Below are positions 47,001 through 55,616 of a stretch of 64,000 bases of DNA, in pieces. The stretch covers positions 1 to 64,000 of the forward strand of contig CAZRRJ010000006.1 in NCBI GenBank assembly GCA_964602515.1, given 5' to 3'. The stretch is from Carboxylicivirga sp964602515. GTDB lineage: Bacteria > Bacteroidota > Bacteroidia > Bacteroidales > Marinilabiliaceae. Position 1 is the first letter of the stretch, and each line of letters starts with the position of its first letter. A program made the translations under genes and the position numbers. The notes under the pieces were generated by a model that ran no database searches, was not told the DNA's origin, and was given only the letters and a program-made list of their open reading frames with translations.

Positions 47001-47450
47001 TGTACCACACCATATAGTACCTTTTTTATCAGAGCACATAGAAAAGACAGCATTTAATGAGCGCGGATCTGGTTCATTAAAAATAAATCGTTCAAAACGT
47101 TCCGTTTCTTTATTATAGCGATTAAGCCCCGCATACGTGCCAACCCATAGATTCCCCATCGAATCTTTATGCAAACATTGTACAGTATTTTGACTTAATG
47201 ATAAGCTATCATTTTCTGAAAACTGGAAGGTCTTAAATTCATGGGCATCAAAGCGATTTAATCCATTATATGTACCAACCCATATAAACCCTTCATCATC
47301 TTGTAACACACAAGTAGCAGACCCATGCGATAAGCCATCTTTAACATTTAATTGCTTAAATATTTTTTTATTGTTGTTATTCGCTTTAATAACAATTACC
47401 GAAAGAAACAGCGATATAAGCAAACAATATACTTTATACATAAGAGTCAC
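44052..47450 (-). CDS. Two-component propeller sensor histidine kinase
   Basis: A 1132-residue sensor. After a signal/anchor segment (residues about 5-22) come roughly fourteen Reg_prop repeats (for example DDEGFIWVGTYNGLNRFD, DSMGNLWVGTYAGLNRYN, DKEGNIWIGTDGGGLCRFD) forming two seven-bladed propellers up to about 690. A Y_Y_Y domain (about 715-785), a membrane helix (about 798-820) and a coiled coil follow. HisKA has the phosphate-accepting His near 909 in NISHEIRTPMNAIIGFSSLL, and HATPase_c has NLIDNAIKF, DTGIGI and GTGLGLSICKEIV. It lacks the receiver and AraC domains of hybrid two-component systems, so a separate regulator is needed; none is adjacent. It sits between two DUF2723 genes. 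Confidence 0.93.
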   Translation of the reverse strand: MTLMYKVYCLLISLFLSVIVIKANNNNKKIFKQLNVKDGLSHGSATCVLQDDEGFIWVGTYNGLNRFDAHEFKTFQFSENDSLSLSQNTVQCLHKDSMGNLWVGTYAGLNRYNKETERFERFIFNEPDPRSLNAVFSMCSDKKGTIWCGTWGSGVFTINPFNGSIQRIDFSLYPELSESSNLVRRVYCDSQGKIWICTWGDGILVYDPESKEIKKKFKGQIWDILEVSRGHFFVSTAFGGLFEFTLDDPKLRELDKRLTALLGQIDVARLKQDRNGNVWIATHGAGLFIYSPTNKTIEVQKYELKRESSISSNRVTDILFSSKQDMIWISTSDGLNVIDPHFKKFNLTNRKDFPDGVTSSSSRAFAVDWDGNLLIGTRNNGILAYDYKEKKFPENYCPYQYPIISGNNVLSLLRHDNKLLVATRHGFNTIEFKTSHIEQTKANYTVSYGQLSNNYVRDIFFSSKGELWLGTDAGLEYSEEGNAHFTLYQPYKTDKPEALENLVWTVTGDKEGNIWIGTDGGGLCRFDSEQKQFVDYFRHDTKIEGSLSDNRVISQLIDSKQRLWVGTAGGLNLLNSDGSTFRSLTREKNGLRSDVIFALEEDNNGFIWFSTANTLVKFNPETWQFIEFNHVDGIQDKEFYKEASTKLPDGSLVFGGLGGFNFFHPDSLYFNAYKPPVVLTGLTVFNRAAEQYKRTDDEPLLSKSVHYTDTLYLSYKENSFTFKFSALNYSFASKNRFKYMLQNFDKDWVDNGFGHTAAYSNMTPGTYIFKVKAANNDGVWNPDAKMICIIIQPPYYQTIWFKILVGFMFVFILIGAYMRRRYIWKEQTLKLEKQVDMRTNELQMVNIMLEERQEEIESQNEEILAQKEDLYAHRNHLERLVEERTADLITAKLKAEESDRLKSAFLANISHEIRTPMNAIIGFSSLLESGIVEPEDRSYYLKVITENCNILLRLIDDILDLSKIEAGVVEVSSEWFSPVQLLNSLTVQYKTTLTKKGLDIFVVDTLVNAKWKIYSDKLRIQQVLCNLIDNAIKFTDEGHITLGLSKITKDGSNYCLFYVCDTGIGIVKEQQGNIFNSFTKLTMGRERLYEGTGLGLSICKEIVKLLGGEIWVESVLGNFSKFYFTIKYDSAE

Positions 47451-47870
47451 ATTAAATCTTTTATTTGAACAGACATATTAAATTTAGCCGAACTTTTCTA
47501 CAAGTCCAATTTTTATTATAAAATCACCCTAATATCACTGCTTGTCGTAAAACACGCCACACCAAGCACAAAACAAATTATTCTGCTTTATACTAAAGAC
47601 TTAAAGCAAAAAACTAAATCGCTTATCCTAACTATATAGCACATGGCAACATATCTGTCAATATTCTTCTATACTCTAATTTGACCCGATAAAAAAACAT
47701 TATTTCCTTGCGTTCTACCCTGTATCTTACCTAACTCATGTTAATTAAGCATTCTTCTAAATAATGTAAAGGTCATACAAACAAAAAATTGTATTTTTGG
47801 CAATTATCCGCAAAAGGTATACAAAAACAACATTGAACGAGATAACATATCTTACTGAAATTAAGCAAAT
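47451..47870. other. Divergent intergenic region between propeller kinase and second DUF2723 gene
   Basis: No gene is present. TATTTTTG at 47792-47799 fits the -7 box for the + strand gene, with a leader of about 65 bases; a clear -33 box is missing. The kinase promoter on the minus strand was not resolved. Confidence 0.45.
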
Positions 47871-50800
47871 ATGAAACAATATACGCATTTGAATCTTATA
47901 CTCGGCTGGCTAACCTTTTTTATTTCAGCTACCGTTTATACCATAACAATTGAACCAACAGCCTCATTCTGGGATTGTGGAGAATTCATATCAACATCAT
48001 ATAAACTATTGGTTGGACATCCTCCAGGGGCACCGTTTTTTATGATTATGGGTCGCTTCTTCTCTCTTTTTGCTCCTGATACAGCATCTGTTGCGTTTAT
48101 GATTAACATGCTGTCTGGTTTAGCAAGTGCCTGTACTATTATGTTCCTCTTCTGGACGATAACACATTTAGCTAAACGAATTTTTATTACAGAAGAAGAG
48201 CCTCCTATATGGCGAACATGGGCTGTTATGGGAGCTGGCCTTGTAGGTTCTCTAGCTTACACTTTTTCCGATACCTTTTGGTTCTCTGCCGTTGAAGGCG
48301 AAGTTTATGCCATGTCATCACTATTTACCGCTGTGGTATTCTGGGCTATCCTTAAATGGGAAAATGTGGCAGGACAAGCCTACTCAAACCGTTGGTTAAT
48401 TCTTATTGCCTACTTAATGGGGTTATCAATAGGCGTTCACCTTCTCAACCTATTGGCAATACCAGCCATTGTTATGGTTTATTACTTTAAACTGTATGAG
48501 GTTAACCGTAACAATACGCTTAAGGCTCTTGGCATTTCGGCTGTTATACTTGGCGGTATCCTGTATGGCATTATACCTGGCGTTGTTAAAATTGCTAGTT
48601 GGTTCGAGTTAGCATTTGTTAATGGATTTGGAATGCCCTTTAACTCTGGTGCAATTTTCTATATAATATTATTAGTTGTAACATTAGTAGCCGGTATTTT
48701 TATTACGCATAAAAAGAAAATGGTCATTGCCAATACGGTTATACTGGCTGTAACGGTAATCATGATTGGATATTCCTCTTTTGCAATGATTGTGATACGT
48801 TCGTTTGCTAATCCGCCAATGGACCAAAACTCACCGGAAGATGTTTTCTCGTTAATGTCCTACCTTAATCGTGAACAATACGGTGATCGTCCTTTATTCT
48901 TAGGGCAAAACTATAACTCACCACTTGACAGGGAAGCCATGCGAAATCAAGAAGGCTCACCTGTTCGCATTAAAAAAGACGGGAAATATAAAACCGTTGA
49001 TCATCGACCCAAGTATACATTCGACAGCCGCACAACAACACTATTTCCACGGATGTACAGCCGCGAAGGCCGACATATTAACGAATATAAAAGATGGACC
49101 AACTTAAAAGGGAAACGTGTTACCATTGAAGATGAAAGAGGCCAGCCAACATCCCTAATGGTTCCAACCATGTGGGAAAATATTAAATTCTTCTTTCGCT
49201 ACCAGGTTAACCACATGTATTTCCGCTATTTTATGTGGAACTTCTCAGGTCGTCAAAATGATATGCAAGGTCATGGTGAAGTACATAAAGGAAACTGGAT
49301 AAGCGGCATTAATTTTTTTGACGAATCACGATTAGGCAACGATGAATTATTGCCTGAAATATACGCCAAGAACCCTGCTCGTAACAAATATTACATGCTC
49401 CCTTTACTTCTTGGTATTGCAGGATTATTGTTTCAGTACAACGCTGGTAAAAATGGTAAACAAGGCTTCTGGATTGTTGGCCTTCTGTTCTTTTTAACAG
49501 GATTAGCTATTGTACTTTACCTAAACCAAACACCATTACAGCCACGTGAGCGAGACTATGCTTATGCTGGTTCGTTCTATGCCTTTACCATATGGATTGG
49601 CTTAGGGGTGCTGGCTATTGTTGATGGTATTAAACGCTTTGTTCCTGGCTCTGTAGCAGCAACTATAGCAACAAGCGCATGCTTGGTACTGGTTCCGGGT
49701 ATTATGGCCAATCAGAACTGGGATGATCACAACCGTTCTGACCGTTATGTAGCACGCGATTTAGCGCATAATTATCTAAATAGCTGTGAGGATAACGCCA
49801 TATTATTTACCAATGGTGATAACGATACTTTCCCGCTTTGGTATGCACAAGAGGTAGAAGGCATACGAACTGACGTTCGGGTTTGTAACCTTAGTTACCT
49901 TCAAACAGACTGGTATATCGACCAAATGAAGCGAAAAGCATACAAATCAGACCCGATGCCATTTTCATTAGAGCATGATCAGTATGTTACAGGAACGCGT
50001 GATGTAGTATACGTACTTGATCGTATAAAAGGACAGGTTGATTTAAAGAAAGCAATTAACTTTGTTGCCAGCGATGACCCTAAAACCAAACAGGTACCTG
50101 AATATGCAGGATACCTTGAGTATTTGCCTTCAAAACAATTTTCATTGCCTGCTGATAGCTTAAAAATTATACAACGTGGTATTGTTTCTGAGGACGCAGC
50201 TCACCTTTTATCAAAGCAGGTTGATATTAACCTGAACAAGGAAATGATTTTAAAGAATGAGCTGATGATTCTTGATTTGCTTTCTAATAACGATTGGAAT
50301 CGTCCGATTTACTTTGCCGTAACGGTGGGTACTGATAATTATGTAAGTCTTCAGGATTATTTCCAGCTGGAAGGATTTGCCTACCAGGTTGTACCTATTA
50401 AAACGCTTAACCAAGACGGCCAGTACGGACGTGTCGATACCGAACGTATGTATAACAATGTAATGGAAGATTTCAAATGGGGTGGCTTTGATAATCCGAA
50501 CGTGTATCTGGATGAGAACCATTTACGTATGGCTACCAATATTCGTAACAATTTATCGCGACTGGCAATATCCTTAATTGATGAGGGTAAAAATGACAAG
50601 GCCAGAAATATACTCGATAAAAGTATGGAAGTATTGAGCAGTGAACGTGTACCTCATAATTATTTCAGTATATTCTTAGCCGAGGGATATTTCCGGATTG
50701 GAGAGTTTGAAAAAGGTGAAGGAATACTTAAAGCACTAGCTAAAGACAAAATGATGGAGATGGATTACTTTAGCTCATTGCCTGAATATAAACGTGCCTC

Positions 50801-50945
50801 TGCCGGTCGTGACCCTGAAACTGCCATGGCTATTTATATGGAAATTGTTAAAGTGGCACAAAAATATAAGCGCGAGGATTTAATGAAGTTACTCGAACAG
50901 GATTATCAAAAGAATATGACTAAAATAGGATTCTTCGAGGGCTGA
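47871..50945 (+). CDS. DUF2723 (GT117) multi-pass membrane protein, second of two
   Basis: A 1024-residue paralogue of the protein at 40485. It has the same PTASFWDCGEFISTSYKLLV and GHPPGAPFFMIMGRFFSLF opening, SDTFWFSAVEGEVYAMSSLF, the NREQYGDRPLFLGQNY loop, and NHMYFRYFMWNFSGRQND before the second membrane half. The soluble C-terminal region has TNGDNDTFPLWYAQEVEGIRTD and TPR-like helices near 880-1000. Its stop overlaps the start of a polysaccharide deacetylase gene (TGATG), so the two are translationally coupled and probably act in one glycan pathway. Which glycan is not shown. Confidence 0.9.
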   Translation: MKQYTHLNLILGWLTFFISATVYTITIEPTASFWDCGEFISTSYKLLVGHPPGAPFFMIMGRFFSLFAPDTASVAFMINMLSGLASACTIMFLFWTITHLAKRIFITEEEPPIWRTWAVMGAGLVGSLAYTFSDTFWFSAVEGEVYAMSSLFTAVVFWAILKWENVAGQAYSNRWLILIAYLMGLSIGVHLLNLLAIPAIVMVYYFKLYEVNRNNTLKALGISAVILGGILYGIIPGVVKIASWFELAFVNGFGMPFNSGAIFYIILLVVTLVAGIFITHKKKMVIANTVILAVTVIMIGYSSFAMIVIRSFANPPMDQNSPEDVFSLMSYLNREQYGDRPLFLGQNYNSPLDREAMRNQEGSPVRIKKDGKYKTVDHRPKYTFDSRTTTLFPRMYSREGRHINEYKRWTNLKGKRVTIEDERGQPTSLMVPTMWENIKFFFRYQVNHMYFRYFMWNFSGRQNDMQGHGEVHKGNWISGINFFDESRLGNDELLPEIYAKNPARNKYYMLPLLLGIAGLLFQYNAGKNGKQGFWIVGLLFFLTGLAIVLYLNQTPLQPRERDYAYAGSFYAFTIWIGLGVLAIVDGIKRFVPGSVAATIATSACLVLVPGIMANQNWDDHNRSDRYVARDLAHNYLNSCEDNAILFTNGDNDTFPLWYAQEVEGIRTDVRVCNLSYLQTDWYIDQMKRKAYKSDPMPFSLEHDQYVTGTRDVVYVLDRIKGQVDLKKAINFVASDDPKTKQVPEYAGYLEYLPSKQFSLPADSLKIIQRGIVSEDAAHLLSKQVDINLNKEMILKNELMILDLLSNNDWNRPIYFAVTVGTDNYVSLQDYFQLEGFAYQVVPIKTLNQDGQYGRVDTERMYNNVMEDFKWGGFDNPNVYLDENHLRMATNIRNNLSRLAISLIDEGKNDKARNILDKSMEVLSSERVPHNYFSIFLAEGYFRIGEFEKGEGILKALAKDKMMEMDYFSSLPEYKRASAGRDPETAMAIYMEIVKVAQKYKREDLMKLLEQDYQKNMTKIGFFEG

Positions 50946-51568
50946 TGCATAACTGGAAGATTCAGCCACCAGCCGCTCTAAGAGCACTGTTTCCGAATAC
51001 CATTTGGCGACGACAAGAAGAAAGTAAAACACTTTACCTGACTTTTGACGATGGGCCGGTAGAAAAGGAAACAAATTGGGTAATGAATCTGCTTGATGAT
51101 TACGAGCTTAAGGCAACATTCTTTTGTGTGGGTGAAAATGCAAATAATAATGCTTCCATGATAAAAGAACTTTTAACAAAAGGCCATAGTATAGGTAACC
51201 ATACTTACAACCATCTGCCGGCATGGAAATGTTCACGCCAAGAGTATTTTAATAATATTGAAAAAGCAAAGCCATATATTAAAAGCGGCTTATTTCGTCC
51301 TCCACACGGACAGTTATATCCGTGGTATATGAAAGCCTTAAATGCGTACTTTAAAAGTATTGTAATGTGGGATGTACTTTCTATGGATTACGATGAAAGA
51401 TTAAACCAAAAGGAGGTTTTAAATAATGTGCTTGACCACACGCGCCAAGGTTCAATATTGCTTTTTCACGATTCTAAAAAAGCATGGAAAAGGATGCATT
51501 ATGCACTTCCTGCCGCTTTAGATATTTTATTGAAAAAAGGCTATCAGTTTAAAGCCCTAGAAATGTAG
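50945..51568 (+). CDS. Polysaccharide deacetylase (NodB/CE4-like)
   Basis: A 207-residue NodB-fold enzyme. LYLTFDDGPVEKET (residues about 28-41) is motif 1 with the catalytic base and metal aspartates. HSIGNHTYNHLPAW (about 85-98) is motif 2 with the metal histidines, FRPPHGQLYPW is motif 3, and LLFHDSKKAW holds the histidine of motif 5. It has no signal peptide, so it is either cytoplasmic or exported by another route. The TGATG overlap with the DUF2723 gene indicates coupled translation. The likely reaction is removal of N- or O-acetyl groups from a glycan or glycan-lipid; substrate unknown. Confidence 0.92.
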   Translation: MHNWKIQPPAALRALFPNTIWRRQEESKTLYLTFDDGPVEKETNWVMNLLDDYELKATFFCVGENANNNASMIKELLTKGHSIGNHTYNHLPAWKCSRQEYFNNIEKAKPYIKSGLFRPPHGQLYPWYMKALNAYFKSIVMWDVLSMDYDERLNQKEVLNNVLDHTRQGSILLFHDSKKAWKRMHYALPAALDILLKKGYQFKALEM

Positions 51569-51705
51569 AAAAATTGAGCACGGCTCAACAAAAAAATAAC
51601 AACAATAACTATCATGACTAGTCTTTATGACATATTTATTGATTCAGCATCTCTGTATTAATCTATTGTCATAATACTTAAGTCTTGATACTAATTACAT
51701 AAACA

Positions 51706-52974
51706 ATGAACATCTTACTTTTAGGTTCAGGAGGACGCGAGCATGCATTGGCATGGAAAATGGCACAAAGTGATAAACTATCACAATTATACATTGCACC
51801 CGGTAATGCCGGCACAGCTCGTGTGGGTACAAACATTAACATTAACCCAAATGACTTTGAGGCAGTAAAGACATTTGTAATTAATAATACTATTAACATG
51901 ATTGTGGTGGGTCCTGAAGAACCACTGGTAAGAGGTATTAAAGACTTTGTATTGAATGATGCCCAGATAGCACATGTCCCAGTAATAGGTCCAGGAAAGG
52001 AAGGTGCTAAACTGGAAGGTAGCAAGGAATATGCAAAAGCATTTATGATGCGTCATAACATCCCAACTGCCAAATACTTATCGGTTAGTCAATCTAACCT
52101 TGAAGAAGGAATTGCATTCTTAAAAACATTAAAAGCACCTTATGTGCTTAAAGCTGATGGTTTAGCTGCCGGTAAAGGGGTGCTGATTTTAGATAATTTA
52201 GCCGAAGCCGAAACAGAACTGAAGGAAATGCTTGATGGCAAGTTTGGTAATGCTTCAAGTACAGTTGTTATTGAAGAGTTTTTAAGCGGTATTGAGCTAT
52301 CGGTATTTGTTTTAACAGATGGACATGGTTACGTGGTGTTGCCTGAAGCTAAAGACTACAAACGTATTGGTGAAGGTGATACTGGACTAAATACCGGTGG
52401 TATGGGGGCTATTTCTCCTGTTCCTTTTGCCGATGAAATATTTATGAAAAAAGTTCATGAACGTATTGTGATACCTACCGTTGAGGGACTGGCAAAAGAT
52501 AACATCCCATACAAAGGCTTTGTGTTTATTGGCTTAATGAGTGTTGATGGTGAACCACAAGTCATTGAATACAATGTACGAATGGGCGACCCAGAAACAG
52601 AAGTGGTTATTCCGCGCTTAAAGTCAGATCTTGTTGATTTATTTGAAGCCACAGCAGCCGGTATCCTTCGCACTAAAACTATTGAAATTGACAAGCGCAG
52701 TGCTACAACTGTAATGTGTGTTTCGGGTGGTTACCCGGGTAACTATGAAAAAGGAAAGGTTATAAGCGGCCTTGATAAAATTACAGAAGGTCTAGTTTTC
52801 CATGCTGGTACTACCGAAAAAGATGGAAAAGTTGTAACTTCAGGTGGACGTGTTATAGCCCTAACAGCTTATGGCACTGATAAAAATGATGCTTTAAAAC
52901 AATCATTTACAAATGCTAAAACATTAGATTTCGAAGGTAAATATTTTCGTTCAGATATCGGATTCGACTTATAA
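51706..52974 (+). CDS. purD: Phosphoribosylamine--glycine ligase
   Basis: A 422-residue ATP-grasp enzyme that makes GAR, the second step of purine synthesis. MNILLLGSGGREHALAWKMA is the N-domain opening, VGPEEPLVRGIKDF lies in the same domain, KADGLAAGKGVLI (about 145-157) belongs to the ATP-grasp loop, and EYNVRMGDPETEVVIPRL (about 290-307) binds metal and phosphoribosylamine. Full length. A DUF6427 gene starts 3 bases after its stop, the conserved Bacteroidota arrangement. Confidence 0.97.
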   Translation: MNILLLGSGGREHALAWKMAQSDKLSQLYIAPGNAGTARVGTNININPNDFEAVKTFVINNTINMIVVGPEEPLVRGIKDFVLNDAQIAHVPVIGPGKEGAKLEGSKEYAKAFMMRHNIPTAKYLSVSQSNLEEGIAFLKTLKAPYVLKADGLAAGKGVLILDNLAEAETELKEMLDGKFGNASSTVVIEEFLSGIELSVFVLTDGHGYVVLPEAKDYKRIGEGDTGLNTGGMGAISPVPFADEIFMKKVHERIVIPTVEGLAKDNIPYKGFVFIGLMSVDGEPQVIEYNVRMGDPETEVVIPRLKSDLVDLFEATAAGILRTKTIEIDKRSATTVMCVSGGYPGNYEKGKVISGLDKITEGLVFHAGTTEKDGKVVTSGGRVIALTAYGTDKNDALKQSFTNAKTLDFEGKYFRSDIGFDL

Positions 52975-52977
52975 ACT

Positions 52978-53958
52978 ATGCTATTTAGAACTGCCAATAG
53001 GAATAATATAATAGCCTTAGCCTTAATGCCTTTATTACTGATAGGCTTTTGGTCTAATTCATTGGTCTTTGATCAGTCGCCAAGCTTTCCTTATGATCAA
53101 ACTCCAATGCCATTATGGGATTTAATGATTAGTGTTTTAAAAAGTAATCATCTGTTAGCTTCATTAATTAGTATGGCTATTGCACTAATGGTGATGTTCA
53201 GCGTTAACCGCATCGCTAATCGCTATTCGCTTTTTAGTGGCCCTACAGCATTACCTGGTTTCTTATACATGCTGTTTGTCAGTGGCTACCTGATGGCGCA
53301 AAAGTTACATCCTGTCTGGTTTTTTACACCTTTACTGATAAGTAGTATTGAGCGTTTATTTGCTGCTCATGGTGAACGAAAACCCATGACTTGGTGCTTT
53401 GAGGCTTCTTTTGCACTATCGCTGGGTACATTATTCTACGCTAAAGGTATCTACTTTATGGCATTTATCTGGATAATAATGTTTATTCTCAGGCAGTTCA
53501 CTTTCAAAACATTTACAGCTTCTGTACTTGGGCTTTTACTGCCCTACTTATTCATATTTGCATATTATTTCTGGCACGATCAATCAAATGTGTTCGTAGA
53601 TGTTATATTCGAAAATTTTGCCTCACCTTTAGCCTATTTTGAGCATACAATTTATTCACAGGTTTACAATAGTATTATTGGCTTTTTGGTGTTTATTTCA
53701 ATCTTAGGTATTGTTCGTATATTACCAGCCATTAAAATTATTACCAGAAAACACTTTCGTATTTTTATCTGGCTTATAATTTTATGTATTGTAGCAGCCA
53801 TTACCCCCTACTTTTCACTCGAAGTAATACCCGTATGGGCTATTGGTGCGTCAATAATTACAGGGCGTTTTTTATCGGTTATCCAACGACCATTTTTACA
53901 AGAGCTTTTTTTTTACCTAATCCTTGGTATTACAATAGCAGCCCAATTCCTTATCTAA
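52978..53958 (+). CDS. DUF6427-type multi-pass membrane protein
   Basis: A 326-residue integral membrane protein with about nine hydrophobic segments and an N-terminus MLFRTANRNNIIALALMPLLLIGFW typical of DUF6427. ITPYFSLEVIPVWAIGASIITGRFL near the end is a further family segment. In Bacteroidota this family is regularly found next to purD, but its job is unknown. Here a carbamoyltransferase gene follows 7 bases later, so three genes form one operon. Confidence 0.75.
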   Translation: MLFRTANRNNIIALALMPLLLIGFWSNSLVFDQSPSFPYDQTPMPLWDLMISVLKSNHLLASLISMAIALMVMFSVNRIANRYSLFSGPTALPGFLYMLFVSGYLMAQKLHPVWFFTPLLISSIERLFAAHGERKPMTWCFEASFALSLGTLFYAKGIYFMAFIWIIMFILRQFTFKTFTASVLGLLLPYLFIFAYYFWHDQSNVFVDVIFENFASPLAYFEHTIYSQVYNSIIGFLVFISILGIVRILPAIKIITRKHFRIFIWLIILCIVAAITPYFSLEVIPVWAIGASIITGRFLSVIQRPFLQELFFYLILGITIAAQFLI

Positions 53959-53965
53959 GTTAACT

Positions 53966-55615
53966 ATGAATACTTCAAAGCCGACTTTAGCTATTTACGG
54001 CATACAGGATCGTATTAATAGTTCAACACCTTTTTATGTACACGACCATGCCCTTACCTTAATGGATAAAGGTAAGGTCATAAAGCACTTAACCCTAGAG
54101 CGATTAAGCCGTAAGAAGCATGATAATACCTTACATGAGCAAATTTACGATTTACTGAAGTATGAAGGTTTATTAAAACACACAGATTACGATCTCGTCT
54201 TTGTTGACAATGTGGTTGGTAGAAGTCTGATATCTGCTTGCGGACGCTTTAGATTTGAAGCCCCGTTACATAATAATCTGGTTATTCACCCAGAAATTGG
54301 TCGTTGCTGGTGGCTTGATAAGGAAAAGGAAGCTTACGCTATTAATCATGAATTAGCTCATATTGGAGCCTGCCTACCATTCTATGGTGAATTTAAAAAT
54401 AACAGTTTACTGGTTCATTTCGATGGAGGAGGAAGTTTGAGTAATTTCTCAGCATTTAGTTATTGTAATAATAAATTAAATGCACTGGAACACCATTGGG
54501 ACTTTAAATACTTATCGAGTCTTTTTAATGCCAATGCACTTGTATTTGGCATCATTGGAGCCAAATATAAAGAGCAAAATAGTGTTCCTGGCAAAATGAT
54601 GGGCTTAGCTGCATTTGGTACTTATCAGCCTGAACTTGAAAAATGGCTTGTTAAGAACAATTACTTTGCCGACATATGGGCAGCTAAAAAAACATTCTTC
54701 GATGCAGCCAAAGTCGATTTTGGCAAAACTATTCACCACCTTCAGCAGGATAATGCTTTCTTACAGGATGTAGTAGCAACAATGCAAGGTATTTTTCAGC
54801 GTGAGTTATGTCAAAAATTACAGCAGCTACAAACCAGGGGGCAATACAAATACCTTTACTACTCAGGTGGTTCGGCATTAAATATAGTAACTAACACACA
54901 TATTGTTGAATCTAACTTATTTGATGATCTGTTCATTCCTCCGTGTACTGAAGACAGTGGCCTATCACTTGGAGCTGCATCACTATTCGAATGGTATAAG
55001 CATGGCACAATAGCGCAACACTCCCCCTATTTAAACAACTGGGGTTTGCCACCTGTTGCCTGCACTTTTTCTTCTGCTGATGTAGCTAAGGCAGCACAAG
55101 CAATTATAGACGGGAAGGTAATAGCCGTATGTAATGATGCTGGCGAGATAGGTCCACGAGCGCTGGGCAACCGCTCTATATTGGCATTAGCCAATTCTAA
55201 AACCCTGGCTGATAAGGTGAGTATAACGCATAAGAAACGAGAATGGTATCGACCTGTTGCACCCATTATGCTTGAGAAAAATGCCAAATATTTTACCGGT
55301 CGATCTACTATTCATCACTTAGCAAAATATATGTTGCTTGACTTTGAAATAAGTGAGAATAAGAAAAGTGAAATTATAGGTGTTGTTCATGTTGATGGTA
55401 CATCCCGAATTCAAACAGTTACCAAAGAAGATAATGCCTATATTTTTGAACTGCTTACGTTTCTGCATGAAAAGCACAGCATTAAGGCACTAATTAACAC
55501 CTCTTTTAATGTTAGGGGTGAGCCAATAGTACACTCTCCGGAAGATGCAATTAATTCGGCACGAAACATGAAACTTGACGGTGTTGTTATAAATGGCAAA
55601 TACCAACACATATAA
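53966..55615 (+). CDS. Carbamoyltransferase (NodU/CmcH family)
   Basis: A 549-residue protein with the two-part TobZ/NodU build. The N-terminal Kae1-like ASKHA domain has INHELAHIGACLPFYGEF, LLVHFDGGGSLSNFSAF, VPGKMMGLAAFG and YYSGGSALNIVTNTHI. The C-terminal domain has GPRALGNRSILA, EWYRPVAPIMLE and INTSFNVRGEPIVHSPEDA. Such enzymes make carbamoyl-AMP from carbamoyl phosphate and pass the carbamoyl group to a hydroxyl of a sugar, antibiotic or lipid. The target here is unknown; neighbouring glycan genes make a surface sugar plausible. Its stop lies 1 base from that of the convergent hybrid kinase. Confidence 0.9.
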   Translation: MNTSKPTLAIYGIQDRINSSTPFYVHDHALTLMDKGKVIKHLTLERLSRKKHDNTLHEQIYDLLKYEGLLKHTDYDLVFVDNVVGRSLISACGRFRFEAPLHNNLVIHPEIGRCWWLDKEKEAYAINHELAHIGACLPFYGEFKNNSLLVHFDGGGSLSNFSAFSYCNNKLNALEHHWDFKYLSSLFNANALVFGIIGAKYKEQNSVPGKMMGLAAFGTYQPELEKWLVKNNYFADIWAAKKTFFDAAKVDFGKTIHHLQQDNAFLQDVVATMQGIFQRELCQKLQQLQTRGQYKYLYYSGGSALNIVTNTHIVESNLFDDLFIPPCTEDSGLSLGAASLFEWYKHGTIAQHSPYLNNWGLPPVACTFSSADVAKAAQAIIDGKVIAVCNDAGEIGPRALGNRSILALANSKTLADKVSITHKKREWYRPVAPIMLEKNAKYFTGRSTIHHLAKYMLLDFEISENKKSEIIGVVHVDGTSRIQTVTKEDNAYIFELLTFLHEKHSIKALINTSFNVRGEPIVHSPEDAINSARNMKLDGVVINGKYQHI

Positions 55616-55616
55616 T

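Noticed and set aside
44052..47450. Hybrid two-component system of the polysaccharide-utilisation type
   Set aside because: Receiver and AraC domains are absent and no SusC/SusD or glycoside hydrolase genes lie nearby.
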